From NCBI GenBank assembly GCA_030544235.1, contig CM060461.1:4019449-4083448 (forward strand): a DNA stretch of 64,000 nt, written 5' to 3'. Numbering within the stretch: the stretch's first letter is position 1; every line of letters starts with the position of its first letter. The translations under genes were made by a program, and so were the position numbers. Under the pieces are notes generated by a model. That model worked only from the letters and a program-made list of their open reading frames with translations, did no database searches and was not told the DNA's origin. This DNA comes from Lepturacanthus savala. Lineage: Eukaryota > Chordata > Actinopteri > Scombriformes > Trichiuridae. Positions 12,590 to 24,099 of this stretch are shown here, in pieces.

Positions 12590-13240
12590 TTAATACATTC
12601 TGTTGGTTATCGACAAAATGTAATATGATCATCAGAAATTCTACATGGTGCAACGTCTGCGAAATCTCATTACTGTCTCGTGTTTCGCTCGGCCTCCCCT
12701 CCTCCCTGCTGGAGCACGAAGGCAAAAGGGTAATGCCAATAAGAATGAGATAAATTGGAAGGCAAAAAAGAAAAAAAAAAATCCATGCGTCCATTAACCC
12801 TGAGAAGGAGGGGTGGGTGGGTTTATGTTTTTTTTTTTCTTTTCCTCTCTCTCTCATCGGAGTGTGGGTAGTGAGCCAGACTGCAGGGTCATTATCTATA
12901 TGCTGCCTGAGCTAATTTCTCTCAGCTCATCCAGGCGAGTCTCATCCTCCTAGATGCCCTTTCGAAAGGTCACAACCACATGAACTCGTGGGTGCTGCTG
13001 GACATCACACCGCCTCCAAACGGTGTGTGATAGGTCAATGTCAAATAAGGCTTTCAGGGGCTGCTTAAGTTGTTTTGTAATTGCTGTTACCGTTATTACA
13101 TCCTTAACATATGGTTGCTTCTCCTCAGTGCCTAAACACTGTCTGTCAAGCCACATGTTCAGATGAGAACAGGTCTGTGGATCAGCTCATCCAGATCGCC
13201 TTCAGCTATTATTACCAAAACAATAAGATGTGATTCTGAA
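12590..13240. promoter_or_regulatory. Candidate conserved non-coding block
   Basis: A complex, repeat-poor block flanked by AT-rich DNA. It contains a short G/T-rich interruption (12808-12845) and words such as gagctaatttctctcagctc, ggtcaatgtca and gctattattacc. No continuous coding frame with protein-like content exists. Regulatory function is inferred from texture only. Confidence 0.3.
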
Positions 13241-14219
13241 ATGCTCCCTGTGTTTCACCTCTCAGGCTGCTGCTGCATCTTAGTACCAGAAGACTTTTGA
13301 GCAGACTCCACTCAGAAAGAAAACCTACATTCTAATATATTTGACAATATATAATAACAACCTTCTCTAAAAAAGGAGGCTTTATTCATTGTGTTGATAA
13401 AAAATATATTTACTGAAATAAATGGAATAACTCATGCAAAACTTCATAAATACCTTTACCTTTATTTTCCTTTGTTTTAAACAATGGACAATGTGAATAT
13501 TTGATTCAGTGCAGATTTTTTTTTTTTTTAATTTTCCTTCACATACCAGACAATTCATTTAGGATAAGTTCTTATCCAGAACTGCTGGAAACGCGTGCAA
13601 ATAGAATAAAACACATTTCCTGGATCACCGACATTATGAGCAACCAATATAGAGGGGGTCAAAGGTCAGCAGCACAGAGACAATAGATGGAACAAGCCTT
13701 CTGTCTCTGGAATCATTGATGGAACGTGTCATAGAAAAAAAAATACAATTTCTGATGTAAATGAATAATGAATTGTCTTAAACTCTATTAATCCCAAACC
13801 TATAACTGGCAATCATTTTGTTTTTTCAATGCATTTACACTTTCAATTATTCATCTAAAGCAACTTCTGTGCATCTTGACATTGGCTCTGTTTTAGACAC
13901 ATATTCAAAGGGAATAATCAAGATGCATAACCTTGAAATATACAAGTAATTAAAAAACATTAAAGGTACCTATATCTATTCAATATTTTAAAACATTCTT
14001 CATTCCATTGTTGCTATTTCAGTATTCCATTTTAATATCGCTATAAGTTTTGATTGAAAAGTTACAGCACGTATATAATTAAACATAGTCAAACATTGTT
14101 TGTTATTTCATTCTTCTGCAGCATGAAGTGATGCGTTCTATTATGATATTGGAAAAACAGCATACACCCTCTTCATATTATTAATAAAAAAAATGCATGT
14201 AGCAAAGATAAACAGTGTA
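13241..14219. other. AT-rich unassigned DNA
   Basis: AT-rich sequence with poly-T (13516-13530) and A-rich patches. Nothing recognised. Confidence 0.45.
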
Positions 14220-14880
14220 ATTTCCATCAACCTGCTGAAATTTTCAGCTTTGAACGTGGCTGGAAACGTTGCCAGGCCTCAGATATGTAAGCTGTCCGCT
14301 AAAATAAGGTGAAAGCCAGCTAAGCAATGTCCATAGAGTGTCTTCTGATATATATTGCTTCTAGCTTTCCACAGTATGACTCCCCTGACAATGGCAATGA
14401 AAGTGGGCCACAGTGAGCAAACAGATCAGCCTACATCAAACATCCCCTCATATATTACAGACATAAAAAGTCATTATCCTCAGTGGAAATCGATAGCTGA
14501 CGTGGTCAAGATGAAGAGACCCCCGTGTGGTTTTCGGGGTCAGCTTACAAAGGAACATTGCTGCAAATGATATCATTTTTCTATCATTAACTGGCCCCCA
14601 GGTCGATGACCATGTTTAAAGCTGAGGTATAACGTTACTTATAATGTCGGGTAATGAATGGCGTGCTGGTCGGGATGTGTTCAACATTGATTGAACATGT
14701 GGACTGGCCGCTGGAGCAGCAAGGCTCAATAAGGCTGAGGTTAATATGCCAGTGTTTCCATAGCATAGCCACAATATTGAGGTAAGGACAGGGCTCCTAT
14801 ATGGTGGCATGCTGTATTTGGAGATCTTATTAAAGGACTGTGTTGGTGTTTACCCAGACTAGCAGTGTTTGCCTGCAGTC
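14220..14880. promoter_or_regulatory. Candidate conserved non-coding block
   Basis: Sequence complexity and GC content rise here and simple repeats are absent. A small inverted word pair is visible at 14521-14540 (cccccgtg...ttttcgggg). Frames on both strands (14355-14570, 14616-14810) lack protein-like composition. A distal regulatory element is the most plausible reading, without direct proof. Confidence 0.28.
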
Positions 14881-15935
14881 TGGCTGCAGCAGTGGCCTTT
14901 GTTTCCAGCGGAAATCAAAACACCCGTTTCTGCCCTTATTGTGATACTCTGCTGATCCCCAAAGGAAATCTCAAAGTTACTGTAGGAATACAAAAAAAAA
15001 CACTTCTATGGCTATTACTGCTAATACTGTAATTGTGTTGTGGAAAAACAAAAATCATACAACTTCCTCAATTCTTCTAGATGGATAGATGATTTTATTG
15101 ATTCACAGAAAATTCTGAATCTATCATCAGATGATTGACACATAATTCATATCTGGAACAATACAATTCACTGCAATTTAAAGCAGTTTTTGATAGAAAA
15201 GCATTCATTCCACTGCCACTGAAGCTAAAATTTGACAGGATTTTATATTTTAAAATGTTAATAAAGTAATGTTCCAAGATCAGACTCTAACTGGGTGTTT
15301 GAAGACCCAAAACATCCAAAGACCTGAGGTTGCATCACTGCTTCTCTCTCAGCATCGTTTTTTTAGTTACATGATTTAAAAAGCAGAGTTTTAATATTTT
15401 TCTTTACTTCCTCTTGCCACAGCAACAAAAGTAAACACAGTGAAGCGAGGCACTTTTAGCCAGGTAGTTGACACAGAGGCTGTAATTTGTCACTGAATGC
15501 TCGGTCACAGTTATGTGTGTAGAAATAAAACAGTTTGTGCTCCAGTTATTGCTTTCAACCAGGGATTTGAAGTACTGCAGCGTAAACTGCTATCCGCAGC
15601 ATCGCTCGCCTCAGATTGACAGTTTGTGCTGGTTACTTTACCATCAATGTCTCCTGTATGTTACCATTATAAAGGTGTGCGGTGCCACCATCTCATTTTA
15701 TGATACAATTGTGAGTTTTGCAAGCTGGCAATTTTTTATTAGGAAGTGGATGGTTCTAAGTGATACCGACAGACAAGAAGGGTGGGACACACACACACTC
15801 ACACAAACACAGACGTACACACTGACACAGACACACACACTGAGGTACGATTAAAAAGCAAGATGAGTTCTGATTGACAGCTGTCTGATTGAAATCACAC
15901 TAAATGTGGCTGTGAAATTATAAAGCCTATAATCA
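14881..15935. other. Unassigned DNA with degenerate CA patch
   Basis: Unique sequence with a degenerate CA-rich patch at 15787-15840. The 113-codon plus frame at 15513-15854 ends in that patch and shows no domain. Confidence 0.4.
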
Positions 15936-15958
15936 AATATATATTTGTATATATATTT

Positions 15959-16043
<85 letters not shown>
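15936..16043. repeat. (TA)n microsatellite
   Basis: About 100 bases of almost pure alternating TA with one tt interruption near 15989. It is self-complementary and hairpin-prone. Confidence 0.95.
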
Positions 16044-16046
<3 letters not shown>

Positions 16047-16355
16047 TAGAACTTAGATGTAATGGTAAATTAAATGTGTGTTGTTTCATTGTCCTTTGTA
16101 TGATGAGCTCACAAATGCACTTCACACTAAATTGATTTTCATTTCTTCTCAATTAAATGAATATGAAAGTTGAAAAATGCTTCACTGTACAGTGGACTCT
16201 TACCGTTATATTTAATTCACCTAACAAAAGCTAAACAAACAAAGAGGCACAAAGCTATAATGGTCAGTATAATACCTAAATGTATCTGTACCCATATTAT
16301 TGCTTTTGGTTATGCTATTGATGGAAATGTGGGATAAATTAAAGCGTAGAGCTAC

Positions 16356-16810
16356 ACAATGAGGAAATGACACCATCATCACGCTGCTCCCATGTGCTCT
16401 GTGAAGAAAACAGAACTTGTGGCTGCTCTCCTTGCGGCTGTCGCCAACAAAACCATCCTCCCATACACCCCCCCACACACATACACACACACACACACAC
16501 AAACAAGCTTGTGGCTGGTGCATCGGCTGACACAAGAGGCCCATATCCGGCCTGCTTTTTTGACACAATGCCTCCATTGCTTCAGTAGAATCATTCAAAG
16601 GGAGCAGAGGGGGGAAAAAAAAAACAAGCCAAAGAATGACTTAGCACCACGACACAGGGCGACATGCACTCACCGCTCCATTCTCATTGAGTGTGTGTAT
16701 CATCCCCGAAATCACCCTGAGCGCTGCAAAAAGAAAGCAGTGGGTTGTGAAGATGTGTTTCATCAAAATTGCATGGTTTCAGCCCCCATTTTTCCACTTT
16801 AGACACTTTT
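16356..16810. promoter_or_regulatory. Candidate conserved non-coding block with internal CA tract
   Basis: Complex GC-richer sequence on both sides of a short (CA)n at 16474-16501. Several overlapping open frames exist on both strands, but they run through the CA tract and change character there, so none is convincing. Regulatory role is inferred. Confidence 0.28.
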
Positions 16811-17446
16811 GTTTGGTGTTTGTGAAGACATGCTGAGTGTCAGTTCTGCACAGATGAGTGCACATGTACAGTATAGCCACAATAACATCTCAAGAGAGTG
16901 AATGTTTTTACATGTGGGAGTGAAGGACTATATTCTATCCCTGATAGATCAACACTGACCTTTTAACAAATAAATGCTTGGATAAAATGATGAATCCTGA
17001 GTCCAGCACGATGTCACTTAAATGCGCAGCTTCAAAATTATCAGCAGTTTCTCTTCCACTGTCTACCACCGGTGATGCTTTCACACCTGTAGTTCAGCTC
17101 ACTTTGTTAAATTAAAAGAATGATGCATTGTTGCCATTTAGTTCTGGTCCATTTCCTGTTCACACTAACAAATGAATGGAGAGGAGTAAACATGAGGTCA
17201 TAGCAACTGGCAGGTAACTCACTCATTGCAGTTTTAGTGACCGTCACCCTGCATAATCAGAGCAACACGGATCGACGGAAGAAAATCAATTCCTCCGTCG
17301 GTCCATCAATTCAAAAGTCAGTCAATTCAAAGGTTATTCTCGTGACTGAGTCCGAGTCATGCTGAACATTACTGTGCATTATGTGCTCATTCATCTCCTC
17401 TGCTGGTTACAAAGTGCTCATGAAGAAAAACAAGGTGGTCATGTTC
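16811..17446. other. Unassigned unique DNA
   Basis: Unique sequence without repeats I can name. A tcaattc word recurs three times at 17287-17330 (tcaattcctcc, tcaattcaaaag, tcaattcaaagg), a minor local duplication. Confidence 0.4.
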
Positions 17447-17479
17447 CAGGTCCAGTTGCCAAGAAAGCAACTGGACCTG
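17447..17479. repeat. Perfect 13-bp inverted repeat (hairpin)
   Basis: Arms caggtccagttgc (17447-17459) and gcaactggacctg (17467-17479) are perfect complements around a 7-base loop (caagaaa). It could be a remnant of a repeat end or a chance hairpin. It is too short for a typical microRNA precursor. Confidence 0.7.
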
Positions 17480-18612
17480 CTCCTTTGTCCAACTTCCCAC
17501 ATGTTGAGACAATGTTCCGCCCTTTGATTGGCTCTAGTTTTCAAAAGCTGGCTTTTATCCAATAGTAGTGAGGAAAACAGAGAAGGCTGTCATCACGGGA
17601 CTGTGTTTGATGTCAGTCAAATTGTACACGTGGTTCATGTGCAGGTTAACCTGTCACATTTTTTTCTGTGATACAGTACCTGCGGCTCACTCATGGCAAC
17701 TTAATTCACAATGTCAGTGACCTGTCTGTTCTGTTTTGTTGTTCACAGTTTAGTCAGATGAAGTTTTGATGAGAAGAAATGCTAGGATAGGAAAAGGGAA
17801 CACCCAAGTGCAAGCAGACTATCACAATAAGACCATAAGGACTTTGAAACTTTAGCTTCCTTTATGATAAGTGTATTTAATTAGCATAGGATTTGGGAAA
17901 GTTCCATTAAAAAAACTATCTGTTAATCCCTTAAGGTCTAACCTGTAAACTCTATGGCCTGTTTGCACTAATGAATCAACCAGAAGGTGAAGCAGAGAGA
18001 CGTGATTGGCTCGATAGACATTATATCAACATCTCAGCATTGGTAACATGTCCCGTATTGTCCCAAACAAATCACATTCAGTTTGATCAGATCTGGCCAC
18101 CCTAACATCATCTGTCATAGCTAATAATCAACAGCTTTTGTTGGAGGTGAGGAGTAGTGTCACATGGTAACTTTCACTTGCTTTTTTGATGAAGAGTTTT
18201 CTATAAATATACAAAAAAACAAGCTTGTTTTACTTCATGATGCATGATGAGAAAATCACCAATGCACATACAGTACAGTACCATGGTTACCAAATAATCT
18301 TACATAATCTTATGTTTGTGTAAACCGTGACAGTTGAGAGGATCAGTATATGATAAGCTGATGCGAGTCACGCAGCTACTGTCACACAGTCCTGGGCTTG
18401 GTCCACTTGTCGGTCACACCTCTAACAAACAGCACCAGACTTTGCTTGGACATAGACCAAGACACACACCAGGTAGTCTCTGCTTGGTCTGGAACGACAG
18501 AGTTCAACAGCAGTCTGAACTGAACCAAATGAGACGCACCAGTATCTGTTTAAAGTACAACAAGCAACAAAATCAGGCCCAAGCATAACACTAAGCAGAT
18601 ATATTCTTTTCA
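17480..18612. other. Unassigned unique DNA
   Basis: AT-rich unique DNA. The frame at 18334-18588 (84 codons) has no recognisable protein features. Nothing else seen. Confidence 0.4.
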
Positions 18613-18660
18613 CATGCCGTCCCTCTGTCACACTCACACAGTCACACACACACACAGTCT
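18613..18660. repeat. CA-rich simple repeat
   Basis: Degenerate CA/CACT repeat, followed by a pyrimidine-rich stretch to about 18910 with many ccac and tcct words. Confidence 0.8.
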
Positions 18661-18984
18661 CACCATGCTCACACTACAAAGAATCCATTTAACTGTCTTG
18701 TGTCTCACACACAGATTGTTTTGTCTATATGTGTCATCCAGTTCAGAGGCTGCATTCTTACAGGAAGACAGAGTGAGGCTTCACACAGCAGCCTATGCCG
18801 CCACCGCCACCACTTCCCCCTTTCTTCACACGTCCTTTACTCCCCATCCCTTACTCAACACCCGTCCTCCCCCTCCTCTCCTCTGCAATTGTTCCTTTTT
18901 TCTGCTCATCCGCCGTATTCCCGGAGCCAGACAGCTTCATTTAAATTTGGCAACAGTTTCTTATAATTGCACACTTTTATTTTG

Positions 18985-19350
18985 TTTGGCTCCCTTCTGG
19001 TAGCAAAAGGCTCCGAGCTGTCATTTAGTCCACCGCTGCCTCCAGGCCGCGCAGGCGCGTAAGAGGTTAACGGGTCACTAATGAATTCTGGCACGAAGCT
19101 ATTTGAGGCTTTTAATGTCAGTGGTAAAATTTTTAAATCGATACAAAAAGCTAACAGGGAGTCAGGGCAAGGTAGCTGCAGCAGGAAAGGTTTATGTTCA
19201 TGTCTCTTGACCTCGGTGATAATTTGTGCAGCAGCGCTCTGCACCCGTTGGAACTGATAAAGCCTGAATCGTTTGAGCAGAGAAGAAACGTCACAAGTAT
19301 GTTTCACGGCTGTTTGAATTTTCAAACAAAATGCAAACACATCCAAAATG
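18985..19350 (-). pseudogene. Non-LTR retrotransposon (LINE) ORF2 C-terminal remnant
   Basis: The minus-strand frame carries, in order, QRVQSAAAQIITEVKR, then FCIDLKILPLTLKA, then EFISDPLTSYAPARP. These match by memory the region downstream of the reverse-transcriptase domain in fish Rex/L2/CR1-type LINE proteins (typically 'Q.VQNAAARLLT', 'RI.FKILLLTFKAL', 'YI.DLL..Y.P.R'). The expected following segment ('LRS..LL.VP' to 'AF...AP.LWN.LP') is badly eroded. The N-terminal endonuclease and RT core are absent, so this is a 5'-truncated, inactive copy. The exact clade is not assigned. Confidence 0.7.
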
Positions 19351-20806
19351 GAAGCATGTTTTCATCAGATTTGAAGCATAAAATATGGTTTGTTGATGCA
19401 TACATTGCATGCATGTTGCCTGGTGTTTTGATAAAAAAGAACTGCATCTGTTCTGTCAGATGAGAGCTGACAACTGGAAAAAAATCAACTTAAACAGCAC
19501 CTGTACAGACATGCCTTAACACCTCTGCCTGTGTACACTGCAAATATTGTCATGTCTCTTTGGAGAACTATAAATTCCAACTTTACATGGGGAATACAAA
19601 ATGGAATGCCATCACGGATCACAGGTGTTTGCATAATTGTATAATCTTGCGATGTCATCTTAACAGTAGTTGATGGAAATATGTTTTAATCTACATGTTA
19701 TTTTGCAAAGAGTGTGCTTACACAAGCAATACATATGCATCCAAAGATGATTTTCAAAGGTAATGATTTGCTCCTACACATATACGCAGTTTGTCAGTAA
19801 GAGCATTTGAATGTTTATTTTCAGATGACTTTTAGATCTAATTTCACCACATAGCCAGTCATATTCTGAAATAAACCAGCACTGAAATTTAAATTACTTC
19901 CATTTTCTATCTTGGAACATATCTGACACATGACACAAGCATTTCATTCACGCCTCAGAGCTCCCATCCACATTACATCCTTTTGTCAGAGAAGCAGTCA
20001 GACTGTGCAGCTATTGTAGCACTCCCCCCTACTCTCGTCCCCACAAGGGTCTGTACAATTTCAGCTAGTGCTTGCAGAAAAAATGTTCCCAACTTCCTAA
20101 ATGAAATCATTCTTTCTTCTTCAGTCTGTGATCCACTTAACAACCGAGCTCTGCCAGGAAAGGACAGAAAGAGATAAGACAGAGGACAAGAAAGAGGGGA
20201 AAAAAAGTTGCCCTTCGCCCCTCCTCATACTGCCAAAGACCCCCCTCTAAAGATCTCCAAGCTATGTTTTGAGTCAGTAACAATCAGAACATTCACAAAC
20301 ATTTCTGTGCTGCCATTTCTTTCTACTAAGATCTATGATTTGCCAAGTGCACCCTCTGAGAGCTACAAGCAGCCGAGCCAAAAAAACCTCCCCGCCACCT
20401 CCTCCCTGAGCGCTGAGAACACCCCCGGAGTGCTGAGAAATTGTCCCTGCCGCGTCCCCTTCAAATGCGTGTGAATTCCAAATAATGTTCCGTAGCCAAA
20501 TAGCAGTTGGCACTGAGCCGGGGTGAAGGGCATGAGAGGCGTTCTCTCCCACGGAGAGCAGGGAACAGAAGAGATAGTAAGGGGGTTGACATGCAGAGTC
20601 CGATCAGCATGAGAAGTCAGATTCTTTCAACCTTAAGCTATTTATGTTTAAATGCACTCATCTCATCAGCCTTAATCAGGTAGTGCAGAGAAGATTTTCA
20701 TTCTACTCAGCTGTAACCCTGTGTAGATTTAGCCTGAAATGATCATTTTTGCTGTGATGGCATTTTAACATCCTTCGCTTCCCCTTGGAATTCAGCAATA
20801 CTTATA
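19351..20806. other. Unassigned DNA with GC-richer patch
   Basis: AT-rich unique DNA to about 20150, then a more complex, GC-richer patch (20170-20600) that might be regulatory. Frames there overlap on both strands and are not protein-like. Confidence 0.35.
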
Positions 20807-22071
20807 CAGGTGCTGGTCATATAATTAGACTATCATGAAAAAGTTGATTTATTTGAATAATTCCATTGAAAAAGGGAAACTTGTACAATGTATACAGTCA
20901 TTTAACATAGACTAACATATTTCTCGTGTTTATTTATTTTAATATTGATGATTATAACTGACAACTATTGGGTATCAGAACATTAGAACCGTGTGGAAAG
21001 GTTCAATTTTGAAGACACCTGGTGGCACATTCTAATCAGCTAATTAACTCAAAACACCTGCAAAAGCCTTTAAAAGGTCTCTCAGTCTAGTTGTGTAGGC
21101 TACATCATGGGGAAAATTGCTGACCTGACAGTTTTAATGCCCAAAAGATGACCATTAACACCTTGCACAAGGAGGGGAAGTCACTAAAGGTCATTGCTAA
21201 AAAGGCTGGCTGTTCACAGAGCTTGGAGTCCAAGCACATTAATAGAGGCAAAGGGAAGGAAAAGATGTGGTAGAAGAAGGCGTACAAGCAATAGAGAACC
21301 CAACAAAACCCATTAAAACCCACAAAACCCATTAAAACGCACAGACGTATGCAATACGTGGGTTTCGGCTTTTGCATTCCTTGTCAAAAGAGACACAGAA
21401 TCCACGTTGTGTGAGGTCGAGTGTAAAGTTTTCACGGTCAGTGATGGTTTGGGGTGCCATGTCAGCTGCTGGTGTTGGTCCACTGTTTTTTCTTAAGTCC
21501 AAGGTCAACGTGACCACCTACCAGTAACCTACTACCTACTGCTGATCAACTCTATGGAGATGCAGATTTAATTTTCCAACAGATACCAGTACCTGGTTTA
21601 AGGACCATGGTATTCCTGTTCTCAATTGGCCAGCAAACTCCCCTGACCTATAGAAAGTCTATTGGGTATTGTGAAGAGGAAGATGTGATATGCCAGATCC
21701 AACAGTGCAGAAAAGATGAAGGCCACTATCAGAGCACATACCGTATAACACCCGGGCAGTGCCAAAAACTGATCAACTCCATGCCACACCACATTGCTGC
21801 AGTAATTCAACAAAGCATGTTCATACTTTTCATGTTCATACTTTTCAGTTGGCCAACATTTCGAGAAATCTTTTTCTTTGGATCAGACTTATGTAATATT
21901 CAAATTTTCTGAGATACTGAATTTGGAATTTTCATTAGTTGTCAGTTAATTATCAAAATTAAAAGAAATAAACATTGAAATATCAGTCTATGGGTAACGA
22001 ATGAATATAATATAGACGTTTTACTTTTTGAATGGAAATACTGAACTTTTTAATCATATGACCAGCACCTG
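20807..22071 (+). mobile_element. Tc1/mariner element, internally deleted
   Basis: Ends in the matched inverted termini caggtgctggtcat (20807-20820) and atgaccagcacctg (22058-22071), each flanked by the TA target dinucleotide (20805-20806, 22072-22073). The inverted similarity continues inward for well over 100 bases, including gatgattataactgacaact on the left and its counterpart near 21940, as in IR/DR-type fish Tc1 elements. The copy is about 1.27 kb against roughly 1.6 kb for intact relatives, because of deletions in the transposase. Both ends and target sites survive, but it cannot make its own transposase. Confidence 0.95.
21107..21812 (+). pseudogene. Tc1 transposase pseudogene
   Basis: Starts at an ATG with an eroded N-terminal helix-turn-helix region (HTLHKEGKSLKVIAKKA-like across a frameshift) and keeps the DNA-binding region as far as SKHIN. 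The catalytic core is recognisable from SVMVWGAMSAAGVGP and, further on, from segments matching LNWPANSPDL and IVKRKM. Compared with the remembered family sequence, the stretch with the first catalytic Asp (the SDES region) is missing. The stretch with the second Asp is deleted between 'tttccaacag' and 'ataccagtacc'. A short deletion disturbs the NPIENLW region with the third acidic residue. Stops and frameshifts are frequent. Confidence 0.93.
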
Positions 22072-22956
22072 TACATGATCTGATCAGTCACATGCAGAGC
22101 TGGACTGAAAACATGGAGTCCAAAGGAGAACAGAGAAAATTAAATTGGGTGCACCTTATGTTAGGCTTAATAACTAACAATGATGAATAATGATTCAAAT
22201 GTAGTGGTAATTAAATAGACTGGAGAAACTGCAGCTGAGTGAATTTCAGAAGTGGCCTCACAGATCCAGTAACAGAGTCCCTGGCTGACGTTTCTCCAGA
22301 CAGGACCTCAGCACCGCTCCTTGGCCCGACTCATCCTGGTGTGCTGACACTCCAGTTTCTCCAACTTAAACGGTCATCAGAGAAACTGTAATAAGAAATT
22401 TCCAGGCAAAGATGCAGAGAACCTACTGATTCCCTGGAGCAACAGTCAGCGATCTATCTGCTGGATAAACATCCCACAGCGTCAAAATGTGTGGCTGTAT
22501 GATCAATATGATCAATACATAAATATAAATATATACGGTCATGAACAGTCCAAGTTTTCACCTGTCCTGCTTAAATTTTAGAACCAATGTTTCCATTTTG
22601 AATAATCTTGTAAAGGTCAGATCTCAGCCTGCTGAGATTTGATACATGCTTTGCACAACCAGGCCTATGGAACCGTCTCTGTATAATTTAAAATTACAAC
22701 AAGGCCTTGGGCTATTACATTTAAATTTCAAGCAAAACTTTGCTTTTCATTATTGAAAAAGGTGTTAATTTCAGGCTGAAACCATGAAATAAAGCGCTTT
22801 TCTTTTCTTTCAGGTAACTTAACCAAATGTTTAACTTTTTGACCATATGTAATTGTACTGTTTACATCACTTTAAATACACATGTACTGAATAAATTATA
22901 GCATTGTGTATTCTTTTTAAAGTAAATGTCCAGAAAAGGTTCTGGAACTTATATGA
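22072..22956. other. Unassigned AT-rich DNA
   Basis: Unique sequence. A patch at 22230-22460 is more complex. No gene or repeat recognised. Confidence 0.4.
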
Positions 22957-23110
22957 ATAGATTAGATTCAACTTTATTGTCATTACACATATAAATACAG
23001 GTTAACAAAAAGTGGTTTAGCATCTAATCAGAAGTGCAAAGAGCAGCAAGTGCTAGATATATAGTATTTACATTATGATACGATATAGTACAGTAGTTTG
23101 GAGTAACTTA
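22957..23110 (+). repeat. Teleost interspersed repeat fragment (attagattcaactttattg type)
   Basis: Begins attagattcaactttattg and continues with cattacacatataaatacag and agaagtgcaaagagcagcaa, words typical of a common fish interspersed repeat that I cannot assign to a class. It is diverged and truncated. Confidence 0.55.
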
Positions 23111-24068
23111 TGTACTTAAATAGGAGAATATGAACAAATATATATGTGCAATATGACTTTATGCTGTGTTATAGATAAGTATACAGGTGTGTTATAAAAA
23201 TATCTATCATGTGCTATGAACATGTGTGTTATACTGTATGTCGTGTGCATCAAGTACATGGTGCATCTCCCTTCCCACAGCTGAGTTTCTATGGATACAC
23301 ATACGATGCATCCTGTTGGGATAATTGTCTGTTTGAAAGCATGGCAAACTGACCAAACTTCATCAAACACAGACAAACATGGAAATTTGAACAAATCCAA
23401 CTAGTCATCTCCAAACAAGCACAGAATGCCACAGCCCAGCAAACAAACTGTGTTTGTTTCTGTGTTTGTTGTTCAATCGTTGATTGGTGCACTATGGCCT
23501 TTAAGGCCATTAGCTAAAGTGAACCACAATGTGCATGAAACAAGATACAAATGGTTTGGGAAGTCAAACATGCTGTAATAAACCACCCATTGTATGCTTT
23601 ATTCTTTAGGGGAAAGACTCTGTTGCCAAAAAAAGTTCCAATGTGCCCTGAAACTCATGTGATGTTGTGGAAACTGTTAAAAGTCCTGCAGGCAGCAGTT
23701 GCACTGGTGATAAGAAAATATTCATTTGATAGATTATCTCAGTGCATAATGCCACAACTCGCTAGAAGCATAAAAGGATTGAAAAATTACAGCCGACCTA
23801 TTAATGCGATTGAACAGTCAAAGTGCGTGTGTGAGTGTGTGTGTTTTTGTGTGTGTATTACTGAGGTCAAAAGTAAAACAATAAGTGGATTAATCACTGT
23901 CACCTGCATTCGGCGGGGCTGTGATTTGGATGCTAAATAAAATCCTCAGCCATAGATCTTTTGTTGAAGCAGCTTGGAAAGACCACACAAACTCCACTTA
24001 TATGACAAATAGGACTCATACATTAACTGTAATTTTATGCAGTGCCAAGTTAAGAGAAACAGCCACAC
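23111..24068. other. Unassigned DNA
   Basis: Unique DNA with a small TG-rich patch at 23824-23858. The 129-codon plus frame at 23551-23940 crosses that patch and has no recognisable domain. Confidence 0.4.

Positions 24069-24095
<27 letters not shown>
24069..24095. repeat. Poly-T tract
   Basis: 27 consecutive T bases, followed shortly by a G run (24108-24114). It may be the tail of an unrecognised minus-strand retroposon or simple expansion. Confidence 0.9.

Positions 24096-24099
<4 letters not shown>

Noticed and set aside
12411..12857. 148-codon minus-strand open frame
   Set aside because: No domain, begins in a pyrimidine/purine run and lacks any supporting signal.
21105..21377. 90-codon minus-strand open frame
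   Set aside because: It is the antisense shadow of the decayed Tc1 transposase.
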